This document shows, one piece after another, positions 41,381 through 50,755 of a stretch of 64,000 bases of DNA. The stretch is from the NCBI GenBank assembly GCA_017479885.1, contig JAFVBR010000001.1, forward strand, positions 62,001 to 126,000, in the 5' to 3' direction. Position 1 is the first letter of the stretch. Each line of letters starts with the position of its first letter. A program made the translations under genes and the position numbers. This DNA comes from Paludibacteraceae bacterium. GTDB lineage: Bacteria > Bacteroidota > Bacteroidia > Bacteroidales > Paludibacteraceae. The notes under the pieces were generated by a model. It was not told the origin of the DNA and ran no database searches. It saw only the letters and a program-made list of their open reading frames with translations.

Positions 41381-41914
41381 ATGAAAAAACATCTCTTTTT
41401 CTCACTTTTCTTTGTAGCGGCTCTTGCCGCAATGTGTTCATGCAGTTCAGCCAATATGGGTGAAGACATCTTTGTCCGCCCTGAATCTCAATCCAAACTG
41501 GTTGGGACATGGGAACTGCAAGGTCGTGTCATGTGCTCACCCGAGGAGAAAGACGGGGTATATATTTATCCCGGAACAAAAAAATATCCCACTGAACTTA
41601 CTTTCTTCCACGACGGGGAGTATCAAAATCTCTATGACGGTGACAGAACCGACAAGGGCAGCTGGAAAGTATTTACAAGAAACCGCATCAGAATGAAGAG
41701 TTTTGACAATGTGCCGTGGGGTGTTGTCAGAGTGTATAATATGCAGAATTCGGGAGGCAACACCTATCTTGTTCTGCAATATATCATCAAAGGCAGCATG
41801 CCTGAAGATGTACTTGTTTCCTCTGAAGTGAATTATGCGAGATTCGCCAAGAATAACAACGACGTTGTTGTCTATATAGACCGCTACAAAAAGATAAAAG
41901 ACGGTGAGGACTAA
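41381..41914 (+). CDS. Lipoprotein, lipocalin-like
   Basis: 177 residues with lipobox MCSC (Cys about 20). The body begins KLVGTWELQGRVMCSPEEKDG and continues LTFFHDGEYQNLYDGDRTDKGSWKVFTRNRIRM, the pattern of lipocalin-like DUF proteins (a WxL/GTW start and repeated beta strands). Function unknown; likely envelope-located. It precedes the AsmA-like gene by about 80 bp and may be cotranscribed. Confidence 0.7.
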   Translation: MKKHLFFSLFFVAALAAMCSCSSANMGEDIFVRPESQSKLVGTWELQGRVMCSPEEKDGVYIYPGTKKYPTELTFFHDGEYQNLYDGDRTDKGSWKVFTRNRIRMKSFDNVPWGVVRVYNMQNSGGNTYLVLQYIIKGSMPEDVLVSSEVNYARFAKNNNDVVVYIDRYKKIKDGED

Positions 41915-41995
41915 AGTTCGGTTCGTAAGTAGTTATTGTTGACAGAACTGTTAAAAAGCAAACAGAACCGCCCCAAAGCAAGCAACAACGCCGGT

Positions 41996-43870
41996 ATGCA
42001 GATGACGAAAAAGACATGGCTGATATGTTCCTGTATTGCACTGGGTCTGGTGCTACTCTTCGCTATCGCCGCTGCCTTGGCATCACCTATTGCCAAACAC
42101 ATCATCAACAACCGTGGTGAAGAGTTGCTCGGCAGACAGCTGCATGCCGAAAAACTAACCGTCAACCTCTTCAACGGAGATGTCGATATCCACAACCTCT
42201 GCTGCAAGGAGCAGGACGGTGAAACCGATTTCCTGTCTTTCAAACACCTCTATGTCCGGATTGCCTATCCGCAACTCCTCTTCAAACGCGTCAACATACG
42301 CCACATACACTTGGACAACTTCAACGGACAGGTGCTTCAAAACAAAGGCAGACTCAACTTCTCTGACCTCATAGAACGGTTTGCTTCCGACAACTCACAC
42401 GAAGATTCAAGCAAAAGCAAGTGGCAAATCAAACTGGGCGACATCAAACTCTCGCAAAGCGCAGTCCGATACGAAGATGTAACACGCAACAAACACTGGG
42501 AGTTGGAGGACCTCAACATGTCTGTCCCCGGTCTCGATTTCGGCAAGAACCGCACAGATGCAGGTCTGCAGTTCGCGCTTCCCACAGGCGGCATGGTGGG
42601 TGTATCCGCCTCTTATCTGATGGACTCCAACAGCCTCTCCGTCCTGCTCAACCTCTACGATGTGCACGCCGATGTAGCCCTGCCTTTGGTGCAGGATTAT
42701 GTTGACGTGTCAGGTCTCGGAGCACGGCTCAACGGGCGGCTGCAACTCACTGCCGGCTTGGACAACATTCAGAAAATTCAGGTCAATGGCGACATCGACA
42801 TGAGCGGTCTATGCCTCAAGGACGGACACAAAAACGAGGTCGCCTCTCTGGACAGGTTACGCGCCGTCATAGAACGTTGCGACCTCGACAACAACACCTT
42901 CATCCTCGACTCTCTCATGCTCTACGGACTTACCGCACGATATGAAGTGCATAAAAACTGGAACACTCTCTCGCGACTACTCAAGTCTGATGACTCAGGC
43001 GGCTCCGCCGGTTCATCCAAAACATCCAAAAACGCCAAACCCATTGTCTGGCAGGCCAAGACCGCAGTACTCACCGGACACGACATCACTTATCAGGACT
43101 ACTCCATGGACTACGACTGGAAATATGCCATCCTACAACTGCGCGTCGAGGGAAAAAACGTCTCCAGCAATGCACGCAATGCCCTACGACTCACAGCTAC
43201 TCTCACCAACAATGCAAAGATGAAGGCGGAGTTCACAGGAGGACTCGACTTCAAAAGACAGAACACACGCTTTTCGCTATCACTCACCAACGTCAACCTC
43301 AAGGACTTCGATGCCGCTTGCCGCAACTACACTGGCTATCCTATCGAATCAGGAATACTCAATCTGGAGAATCAGATGAATTTTGTGTCCGGACAACTCG
43401 ATGGTAATACCAAGATAGTCATCAACAACGCACAAGTGGGCAAGAAAGAGAAAGCTACCAAGGCGCCGCACAGAAACCTGCCCGTGCGCTCCACCGTCAA
43501 AATGCTCTCCGATTCCGAAAACAGGGTTATTCTCAACGCTCCGGTATCGGCTGATGCCACAAAAAAGAACTTCTCACTCACCAAGGTCCTTACCAAGTCA
43601 CTCCTCAAAGTCAGCTTCGGACGCATGATGACCACAAAAAACCAAAAAGACAAAATCAGCGAGGAAGAACTGGAGGAGATAAAGCAGGTGGTCAGCGACG
43701 AACAGACAGTCAGCGAGGAACAGACAGTCAGCGAGGAAACAAATACTCTCAAACAACAAAAGCACAAACTCTCAGCGCGAGACAAAAGCCGGGAAAAAAC
43801 TTCCGAACAGGACAAAACAGCAAAAAACAAGAAACGCAAAGAACGTAAAGAACGCAAAAAGAATAATTAA
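41996..43870 (+). CDS. AsmA-family envelope protein with charged C-terminal tail
   Basis: 624 residues from the ATG at 41996 (a second ATG 6 bp later is equally possible; the track-length frame from an upstream TTG adds a polar stretch before the anchor). N-terminal membrane anchor WLICSCIALGLVLLFAIAAALA, then ASPIAKHIINNRGEELLGRQLHAEKLTVNLFNGDVDIHNL, the AsmA-like opening. A long beta-rich region follows, and from about 560 a charged tail rich in E, K and R with repeats VSDEQT/VSEEQT and a final KKRKERKERKKNN. AsmA-like proteins are thought to carry lipids between membranes. Confidence 0.78.
   Translation: MQMTKKTWLICSCIALGLVLLFAIAAALASPIAKHIINNRGEELLGRQLHAEKLTVNLFNGDVDIHNLCCKEQDGETDFLSFKHLYVRIAYPQLLFKRVNIRHIHLDNFNGQVLQNKGRLNFSDLIERFASDNSHEDSSKSKWQIKLGDIKLSQSAVRYEDVTRNKHWELEDLNMSVPGLDFGKNRTDAGLQFALPTGGMVGVSASYLMDSNSLSVLLNLYDVHADVALPLVQDYVDVSGLGARLNGRLQLTAGLDNIQKIQVNGDIDMSGLCLKDGHKNEVASLDRLRAVIERCDLDNNTFILDSLMLYGLTARYEVHKNWNTLSRLLKSDDSGGSAGSSKTSKNAKPIVWQAKTAVLTGHDITYQDYSMDYDWKYAILQLRVEGKNVSSNARNALRLTATLTNNAKMKAEFTGGLDFKRQNTRFSLSLTNVNLKDFDAACRNYTGYPIESGILNLENQMNFVSGQLDGNTKIVINNAQVGKKEKATKAPHRNLPVRSTVKMLSDSENRVILNAPVSADATKKNFSLTKVLTKSLLKVSFGRMMTTKNQKDKISEEELEEIKQVVSDEQTVSEEQTVSEETNTLKQQKHKLSARDKSREKTSEQDKTAKNKKRKERKERKKNN
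43691..43739 (+). repeat. 18-bp coding tandem repeat
   Basis: GTCAGCGACGAACAGACA (43691-43708) and GTCAGCGAGGAACAGACA (43709-43726), then a partial third copy. It encodes VSDEQT, VSEEQT, VSEET in the AsmA-like tail. Confidence 0.9.
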
Positions 43871-43876
43871 CTTCAT

Positions 43877-44020
43877 AACCAAGAACCAAGAACTAAGAAC
43901 CAAAAACCAAGAACAAAGAACCAAGAGTCAAAAACAAAAACCAAAGAACTAAGAACAAAAAAACCAAGAACCAAGAACCAAGAAACAAAAACAAAAGAAC
44001 TAAGAACTAAGAACTAAGAA
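43877..44020. repeat. A-rich 7-bp-period repeat tract (CCAAGAA/CTAAGAA)
   Basis: About 144 bp made of degenerate CCAAGAA, CTAAGAA and AAAACAA units. Strand bias is extreme: almost no G outside AAGAA and few T. Confidence 0.85.
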
Positions 44021-44039
44021 CCGGCCCCCGAAACCTTCA

Positions 44040-44088
44040 CTATTCGCTATTAGCTATTCTCTATTCACTATTCGCTATTAGCTATTCG
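44040..44088. repeat. Seven tandem 7-bp units (CTATTNN)
   Basis: Units in register: CTATTCG, CTATTAG, CTATTCT, CTATTCA, CTATTCG, CTATTAG, CTATTCG. Exactly 49 bp, no gaps. Confidence 0.95.
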
Positions 44089-44114
44089 CCCTAATTTTTC
44101 GCACTATAAAACCA

Positions 44115-44153
44115 ACGAGCCGCATTGTATCTCACAATGAGCCTCGTTTTTTT
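44115..44153 (+). terminator. Terminator after the AsmA-like gene
   Basis: ACGAGCCGCATTGT (44115-44128) pairs with ACAATGAGCCTCGT (about 44134-44147) with one or two mismatches and a short loop, followed by seven T residues. It lies just before the tamB promoter. Confidence 0.75.
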
Positions 44154-44154
44154 G

Positions 44155-44186
44155 TTTGCGAGTTTGGAACAATTGTTGTACCTTTG
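44155..44186 (+). promoter_or_regulatory. Promoter for the TamB-like gene
   Basis: TTTG (44155-44158), 20 bp, TACCTTTG (44179-44186). This near-perfect promoter overlaps the 5' part of the open frame, which shows the true start codon is further down. Confidence 0.75.
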
Positions 44187-44251
44187 CAAGATATTATATA
44201 GTTTGCCGAAAAATATCAGTACAAAATCAGTACATTCCTTACCGGAAGACG

Positions 44252-47200
44252 TTGAAAAAAGCTGCTTACATATTGCTCATCGTGCTGGCTTGCGCTCTGC
44301 TCACGCTCGGTATGCTCTTTGCCCTCGTTCAAAGCAGCAAAGTGCAGACCGCCGCCGTGCGCGTACTCACGGACGAACTCTCAAGAGCCCTCGGAACGGA
44401 GTTAAAGGTTGACAAACTCGACTACTCCTTCCCCGACAAACTGTTCGCCACCGGCATCTACATAGAAGACAAGCAGGGCGACACACTGCTCTATGCCGAC
44501 ACCCTCGAGGCGCATTTCTCACTGCTCGGATTCGCAAAACAACAGATATCTTTCAGCAGCATAGACCTCAAGCATGCCTACCTCAATGCTTACAAGACGG
44601 GCAGGCAAAAAGCTGACGGAAAGCCGGAGATGAACTACGACTTCATAGCCGACCTCTTTCCTGAGTCCGATGACAAAAAACAGATGCAGCAGGTCATATC
44701 TGTCAACAACGTGCGACTCGACGACCTCCGTCTCAGATACGATGACTGGCGGGTGACAGACCTCAATGCCGACCTTGACCTCTACCACTACTCAAAAGAC
44801 TCCCTCCATGCTGCAGTCAACAGCCTCAGCCTGCGCGAACAGGGAGGTTTCGCGCTCAATGACCTTCAGACAGAAGTGTTCGTAAACGGGGACGAGGCGG
44901 ATATCCGACGACTCTATGTCGCTTTGCCTAACTCCGTCATCTCGCTCAAAGGAAGCATACAACACAACGATTCAACCCCGCATCAGACAACCGACTCGCT
45001 CAATCAGTCGTTCTTTGCAGCTCTTTTTGATACCGACAGACTTGAGAACGCAAATGTAAACCTCCATATAGACGAAGCTCAAGTCGTGGCAAGGGACATA
45101 AGCCGCTTTGTGCCACAGCTAAAAAACATGCGCGGAAAAGTGGGGTTCAATGCCGATGTGTCAGGCACTCTTCATGACCTTCTTGCCAACAATCTGACCC
45201 TCTCATACAAAGACAAACAGATACTGAAAGGTGACGTCACTTTCTACGGACTGCCGCGCCTTGACACCTCATACGTGCATGCCGACCTCAATGATCTTGC
45301 CGTCAACAAGGCTGTTATACAGGATTTCATCTCAGACCTGAGAGGAAAACCATACCTCTTGCCCAAAAACCTTGCACAACTGGGCGAGATGCACTACCGC
45401 GGTATTGTGGACGGCAGGCTCGACAGCCTCACACTCAACGGAGTCTTCTCCTCGCGACTCGGCAACATTAGCACCAACGGATTACTGCAGGCCGACTCCG
45501 CTTTCACCGATATGCACTTCAACGGACTCGTTCAAACCAAACGATTCGCACTCGGCAAACTCGCAGGAAACAAGCAAATAGGAAACATCGCACTCAAAAT
45601 GCAGGCCGATGCACACGTCGGTGACAACAAACCACTCCACGCCAGACTCAACGGCAGCATTTCAAGCCTGCAACTACTCGGCTACAACTACAAAAACATA
45701 TTCGTCAACGGAGACTATAGTACCGACGAGTTCAACGGAAACATACGCATCAACGACCCTAACCTCAGCCTCAATGCCGACGGACTGCTCGACCTCACTC
45801 AGGAACTGCCCGTCGTCAATGCTGTTGTCAAACTTCACAAACTCCGACTCGGACCTCTCAACCTCTCCCAAAAATACGCCGATGCCGACATCTCGGCACT
45901 CGTCACTGTCAATGCTTCAGGCAACAACCCCGACAATATCAACGGATATCTCTACATCGACTCGCTGCTTCTCAAACGTACCGACCGCCAACTCTTCATG
46001 AGGCAGCTCAGACTTCTTGCACAGACCGGCGACGACCAACCCACTAACCTCAAAATCAACTCTGACTTTCTCAATGCCAATCTCGCAGGCAACTATCGAT
46101 ACTCCACCCTACCGCTCACTTTCCGCAGACTCATCGCACAGCACGTACCCAAGGCACTCGCTGAAAACAAACGCGATGAAGCCAACAACGGTACCCAGCT
46201 GAACCAGATGGAGTTCTACGCTTATTTCAAACAACTCGACTCTATCACATCGGTTCTCGACCTGCCCCTCAGCCTGCCGCAAATGCCTACCATCAAAGGT
46301 TTCGTCAACGAGCACACCAATCAGCATGCGCTACAGCTGGCAGTGCCGCAACTCGTCGCAGGCTCACAACGGTTCGACGACATCACACTCAATCTCGACA
46401 ACCGCCATCAGCAACTCAACCTCGGACTCGCTGCCTACAAACATGCATCCGACAACCCCGCCGGAGAGAAAATGGGCGACATCAGCACGCTGCTCCAGGC
46501 TATTGCCAGAAACGACTCGCTCTATCTCGACATCTCCGTCGAAAACACCGACTCTTCACGAACTGCCGGCACACTCCGTACTGCAACTCACTTCACACAG
46601 TACGCACGCAAACCGCTCATCGACTGCCATATTCTCCCCACCGACATCATGATTGCCGACTCACTCTGGAACATAAGCGACAGCCATGTCGTCTATACCG
46701 TTGCAGACACCACGCTGCAAATGAACGGATTCCGTATCGGCTCCGACAATGAGTTTGTTTTTGCTGACGGACTCGCCTCCAAACGCGAAACAGACTCCAT
46801 CAACATACAACTCAGCAACATCGTGCTCGACTATCTGCTCGAATATACCAACGTCAAACGCTCTATCTCTTTCGGAGGAGCAGCCACAGGATGGGCTACG
46901 GCCTACTCACTCTTCTCACAACCGATGTTCGAAGCGGAGGTCTGGATGCAGAATGCCAAAATCAACGATGCTCTGCTCGGTGACGCACATGCCAAAGCTA
47001 TGCTCAATCGAGAACAGAAAACTATTGACATCTGGGGGGCCGTAACTGAACAGAACGATACCATTGCCAAACTCGACGGCATCGTCAAACCTTCGGAGAA
47101 ACGCTGGGACCTATTCATCTATCCAGACTCTGCCAACCTCGCTTTCATCAACCATTGGACAGAAGGATTCCTCGACAATATCACCGGACGGGGATTTGGA

Positions 47201-48718
47201 TATGTACACGTTTTCGGTATTGCAAAAGATACATGGGTCGAGGGCAAGGCATACGCCAAAGATGCCACTATCGGCATTCCTTTCCTCGGTACTGTCTATC
47301 ACCTCAACGACTCCGTCACTCTCGGACTCGACAACATCACTTTCTCCAACCTCACACTCTACGACGAACTCGGCAACCCTCTCTACCTTAACGGAATTGT
47401 ACACCACGACAAGTTCAAAAACTTCTCCTACGAGATTGACGCCTCTGTCAACCATACACTCGTCATGAACCTGCCCGAGAAAGCGCAGGAGATGTTCTAT
47501 GGCAGAGTATTTGGCACAGGCTCCGTCAGCATACGCGGCAATGAAGCCGAATGTCGCATCAGCGCCAATGCACGAACCGACAAAAACTCCTCTTTCTTCT
47601 TCTCAACCGCTACCGCATCAACTGCCAAAGAAAACAACTTCATCACCTTCGTTGACCACAGGCCGCTACGCAAAACTGCTGCCGACAACCGCTCCGAACA
47701 GAAGAAACCTACCACCAAAGTCTTCGTTGATGTACAAATCGAAGCCACACCCGACCTCGAAGTCGCTATTGTCATCGACCCTAAGACGGGTGACCAGCTG
47801 CGCGGACGAGGAGAAGGCAATCTCCGGTTCCAATACGATGTCAACGCCGACGACGTCAGTCTCTACGGCACATACACACTCAACTCGGGCACTTTCCAGT
47901 TCACACTGGAAAACCTTATACGCAAACAGTTCACTATACGCAACGGTAGCACTGTCACTTTCTCCGGAGACCCCATGAACCTGCAAATCGACGCTTCGGC
48001 TGCATACAGCACTACTGCCTCACTGCGCGACCTCTTCGGATCCGACTACAGCACTGTCGCTACCAACCGTTCGTCTATCCCCGTCAACTGCATCATCTAT
48101 CTGCGAGACAACCTTATGAATCCCCTCATCTCTTTCGGTATTGAACTGCCGCAGTCTGACGAGTCCGTTGCTTCGCAAGTCAAATCTATCATCAACACCG
48201 ACGAGATGATGATGCGAGAGATTCTCTATCTCCTTGTCTTCAACCGATTCTATACACCTGAATACCTCCAGAACAGAACCAACGTCGGACTCAACGAGAC
48301 CTATTCACTGCTCACATCTACCGTCACCGGACAAATCAACAACTGGCTTCGCAAACTTACCAACAACTTCACCGTCGGATTCAACATCAGAGCCGAAGGG
48401 TTCGACTCGCAGTCAAGTCAGGAGTATGAAACACAATTCCAATATACGCCCAACAACAGGCTCGTCATCAACGGTAACTTCGGGTACCGGTACAACGACC
48501 TCAGCAACCAGCCCGTATTCGGAAATCTCGATGTCGAATATCTGCTTACTCCTTCAGGCATGTGGCGGGCAAAAGCATATACGCACACCGTTGACAAATA
48601 TTCACTACGCGAGGCACACACCATTCAAGGTGTCGGACTCATGTTCAAATACGACTTCAACGGTGCCGATGCCAAACCGAAGAAGACTAAGAAAACAAAA
48701 AACAAAGATAAAGACTGA
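44252..48718 (+). CDS. TamB-like translocation/assembly module protein
   Basis: 1488 residues if the TTG at 44252 is used (KKAAYILLIVLACALLTLGMLFALV anchor follows directly). The frame is open further upstream but includes the promoter; the next ATG (44311) would cut into the anchor. A long beta-rich body follows. The last 300 residues match the TamB (DUF490) domain: LRGRGEGNLRFQYDVNADDVSLYGTYTLNSGTFQF, FTIRNGSTVTFSGDPMNLQI, and LVFNRFYTPE. TamB proteins bridge inner and outer membranes and are linked to phospholipid transport or outer-membrane protein assembly. It follows the AsmA-like relative. Confidence 0.88.
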   Translation: MKKAAYILLIVLACALLTLGMLFALVQSSKVQTAAVRVLTDELSRALGTELKVDKLDYSFPDKLFATGIYIEDKQGDTLLYADTLEAHFSLLGFAKQQISFSSIDLKHAYLNAYKTGRQKADGKPEMNYDFIADLFPESDDKKQMQQVISVNNVRLDDLRLRYDDWRVTDLNADLDLYHYSKDSLHAAVNSLSLREQGGFALNDLQTEVFVNGDEADIRRLYVALPNSVISLKGSIQHNDSTPHQTTDSLNQSFFAALFDTDRLENANVNLHIDEAQVVARDISRFVPQLKNMRGKVGFNADVSGTLHDLLANNLTLSYKDKQILKGDVTFYGLPRLDTSYVHADLNDLAVNKAVIQDFISDLRGKPYLLPKNLAQLGEMHYRGIVDGRLDSLTLNGVFSSRLGNISTNGLLQADSAFTDMHFNGLVQTKRFALGKLAGNKQIGNIALKMQADAHVGDNKPLHARLNGSISSLQLLGYNYKNIFVNGDYSTDEFNGNIRINDPNLSLNADGLLDLTQELPVVNAVVKLHKLRLGPLNLSQKYADADISALVTVNASGNNPDNINGYLYIDSLLLKRTDRQLFMRQLRLLAQTGDDQPTNLKINSDFLNANLAGNYRYSTLPLTFRRLIAQHVPKALAENKRDEANNGTQLNQMEFYAYFKQLDSITSVLDLPLSLPQMPTIKGFVNEHTNQHALQLAVPQLVAGSQRFDDITLNLDNRHQQLNLGLAAYKHASDNPAGEKMGDISTLLQAIARNDSLYLDISVENTDSSRTAGTLRTATHFTQYARKPLIDCHILPTDIMIADSLWNISDSHVVYTVADTTLQMNGFRIGSDNEFVFADGLASKRETDSINIQLSNIVLDYLLEYTNVKRSISFGGAATGWATAYSLFSQPMFEAEVWMQNAKINDALLGDAHAKAMLNREQKTIDIWGAVTEQNDTIAKLDGIVKPSEKRWDLFIYPDSANLAFINHWTEGFLDNITGRGFGYVHVFGIAKDTWVEGKAYAKDATIGIPFLGTVYHLNDSVTLGLDNITFSNLTLYDELGNPLYLNGIVHHDKFKNFSYEIDASVNHTLVMNLPEKAQEMFYGRVFGTGSVSIRGNEAECRISANARTDKNSSFFFSTATASTAKENNFITFVDHRPLRKTAADNRSEQKKPTTKVFVDVQIEATPDLEVAIVIDPKTGDQLRGRGEGNLRFQYDVNADDVSLYGTYTLNSGTFQFTLENLIRKQFTIRNGSTVTFSGDPMNLQIDASAAYSTTASLRDLFGSDYSTVATNRSSIPVNCIIYLRDNLMNPLISFGIELPQSDESVASQVKSIINTDEMMMREILYLLVFNRFYTPEYLQNRTNVGLNETYSLLTSTVTGQINNWLRKLTNNFTVGFNIRAEGFDSQSSQEYETQFQYTPNNRLVINGNFGYRYNDLSNQPVFGNLDVEYLLTPSGMWRAKAYTHTVDKYSLREAHTIQGVGLMFKYDFNGADAKPKKTKKTKNKDKD

Positions 48719-48746
48719 CACCCTCTATTAGCAAATTCCGACAACG

Positions 48747-50303
48747 ATGCTTGTTAAAACCTATACTGCCGCGCTCCATGGCATCGACGCTCTGCCTGTC
48801 ACCGTCGAAGCCAACACCACTCACTCTCTCGGCTGCTTGACCATAGTCGGACTGCCTGACAATGCCGTAAAAGAAAGTGAACAACGTATCCGCTCTGCCA
48901 TCTCGGTCAACGGCTACAGGTTCCCGCAAAAAGGTTTAGTCATCAACATGGCACCCGCAGATCTTAAGAAAGAAGGAGCTTCGTTCGACCTCAGTATCGC
49001 TATTGCCATTTTGGCTGCAAACGAAGAAGTGCTGACACTCCGACTCGGAGACTTCATGATGCTCGGAGAACTGTCGCTTGACGGCACTCTGCAACCCGTC
49101 AAAGGTGCTCTCAGTATCGCCCTTCGCGCCAGACAAGAAGGGCTGAGGGGTATCATTCTACCCGAATCATCTGCAGCAGAAGCGGCTGTAATCAGCGGAC
49201 TCGAAGTTTATGCCATGAACAACCTGCGAGACGTGGTCAGGTTTCTCAATGGCGAACAACAGACCGAACCGCTGCACATCGATATAAATACTCTGTTTCA
49301 ACATCAGCAGACAGGTTCTGACATCGACTTTGCTGATGTCAGAGGACAGGAGAACATTAAGCGCGCTATGGAGGTCGCTGCTGCAGGTGGTCACAATATG
49401 CTTATGATAGGCCCGCCCGGAGCAGGCAAAAGCATGCTTGCCAAACGTCTGCCCGGTATTCTGCCCCCACTCACTCTCGAAGAGGCTCTGGAGACAACCA
49501 AGATTCATTCTGTAGCCGGTACTCTCGCCGCACGACAATCCCTGCTCACCCAAAGGCCTTTCCGCTCTCCGCACCATACCGTCTCCGATGTTGCTCTTGT
49601 CGGAGGAGGCATCAACCCCATGCCCGGAGAAATAAGCCTCGCACACAACGGAGTCCTCTTTCTTGACGAACTCCCTGAATACAAGCGCTCGGCACTCGAA
49701 GTAATGCGGCAACCCTTAGAAGACAGAAAAATATGCATCTCGCGTGCCAAAATGTCTATCGAATATCCGGCATCGTTCATGCTGGTGGCTGCAATGAACC
49801 CATGCCCTTGCGGACACTACAATGACCCCACACATGAGTGCACTTGCTCACCCGGAGCAGTGCAACGATATCTCTCGCGGATTTCCGGACCTCTGCTTGA
49901 CCGTATTGACATTCAGGTTGAGATAACTCCCGTACCCTTTGCAGAACTGCATAAACAAGAGCAGGGAGAAACAAGTGCCGCTATCAGAGAAAGGGTTTGC
50001 AAAGCAAGACTGATTCAGCAACAACGATTCTCTGGCACTCAAGTATATTGTAATGCACAGATGAACAGCAAACAGATGAGAAAATACTGCACCTTGGACA
50101 AGCAAGGCAGCGAACTCATCAAATTCGCTATGGAGAAACTCGGACTCTCCGCCCGTGCTTACGACAGAATACTCAAAGTGGCACGAACTATTGCCGACCT
50201 CGACCCTGCATCCACAACCGACAAACCTGTCGATATTACTCCCGCACACCTTAGCGAGGCTATCAACTATCGCGCACTCGACCGTACCGGATGGGGCAGT
50301 TAA
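48747..50303 (+). CDS. YifB/ComM-family magnesium chelatase-like AAA+ ATPase
   Basis: 518 residues. N-terminal Lon-protease-like/ChlI domain: VEANTTHSLGCLTIVGLPDNAVKESEQRIRSAI, GASFDLSIAIAILAA. AAA+ domain: MIGPPGAGKSMLAKRLPGILPPL (about 223), FRSPHHTVSDVALVGGG, FLDELPEYKRSALEVMRQPLED, then AMNPCPCGHYNDP with zinc-ligand-like cysteines. In other bacteria ComM is a branch-migration helicase for natural transformation; the general role is likely DNA-related. It follows the TamB-like gene by 28 bp. Confidence 0.93.
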   Translation: MLVKTYTAALHGIDALPVTVEANTTHSLGCLTIVGLPDNAVKESEQRIRSAISVNGYRFPQKGLVINMAPADLKKEGASFDLSIAIAILAANEEVLTLRLGDFMMLGELSLDGTLQPVKGALSIALRARQEGLRGIILPESSAAEAAVISGLEVYAMNNLRDVVRFLNGEQQTEPLHIDINTLFQHQQTGSDIDFADVRGQENIKRAMEVAAAGGHNMLMIGPPGAGKSMLAKRLPGILPPLTLEEALETTKIHSVAGTLAARQSLLTQRPFRSPHHTVSDVALVGGGINPMPGEISLAHNGVLFLDELPEYKRSALEVMRQPLEDRKICISRAKMSIEYPASFMLVAAMNPCPCGHYNDPTHECTCSPGAVQRYLSRISGPLLDRIDIQVEITPVPFAELHKQEQGETSAAIRERVCKARLIQQQRFSGTQVYCNAQMNSKQMRKYCTLDKQGSELIKFAMEKLGLSARAYDRILKVARTIADLDPASTTDKPVDITPAHLSEAINYRALDRTGWGS

Positions 50304-50356
50304 ACACCCTGTTTAATAATCTGTCGGCGAAATTAAATTATAACGTTTTACGGCTT

Positions 50357-50414
50357 AACGAAGAAAACGCAAAGTCTGTATATTATAGATAACGGCTCTT
50401 GCGTTTTCTTTGTT
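50357..50414 (+). terminator. Inverted repeat after yifB, terminator-like
   Basis: AAGAAAACGCAA (50361-50372) and TTGCGTTTTCTT (50399-50410) pair perfectly, extendable to about 16 bp with one mismatch, with a 26-nt loop. There is no clean T-run, so it is only a candidate. Confidence 0.45.
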
Positions 50415-50642
50415 ATGCCTGATTATGCCTTTGTAACAGTCGGGAACACTGTCTGGCTGTTGTTTCTTTGTCACACTTGGTCACAAAGCGATACTGCGGT
50501 GAGATTACGAAACGTTGCGAAATAAAAAGTATCCGGCAAGGACAATCTTTATTACACTGACTTTCTGACATTTAGTATATCTCTTATACAAAAATATGCC
50601 GAAAGACATGTTTTAAATTTATAGATAATTCAAAAGATAACG

Positions 50643-50650
50643 TATATTTG
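50643..50650 (+). promoter_or_regulatory. Promoter -7 box for the beta-helix/phosphoesterase pair
   Basis: TATATTTG fits TAnnTTTG about 106 bp upstream of the ATG at 50756. No good TTG box at the expected distance. Confidence 0.4.
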
Positions 50651-50755
50651 CAGGGAATAAACAGTAGTAGGAGTATAGGATTTTTATGTAGAATTATTAT
50701 ATTCTATTGACTCTCTGTTCATCAAAATAAAAACTAACCTTCAAAAGTTATAACC

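Larger units (their letters stand above)
43871..44251. other. 381-bp region between the AsmA-like and TamB-like genes
   Basis: Holds an A-rich simple-sequence tract (43877-44020), seven 7-bp units (44040-44088), a hairpin with a T-run (44115-44153), a promoter (44155-44186) and the tamB-like leader. No gene seen. Confidence 0.8.
50304..50755. other. 452-bp intergenic region after yifB
   Basis: Contains an inverted repeat soon after yifB (50357-50414) and a promoter-like TATATTTG (50643-50650) before the next gene. The rest is AT-rich with no ORF, tRNA or clear RNA fold that I can identify. Confidence 0.7.

Noticed and set aside
43372..43857. Minus-strand serine/leucine-rich ORF of 161 codons
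   Set aside because: It is the antisense of the charged AsmA-like tail; composition is explained by that repeat.
44156..44251. Use of the TTG at 44156 as the TamB-like start
   Set aside because: It lies within the promoter; translation there gives a cysteine- and aromatic-rich leader before the membrane anchor.
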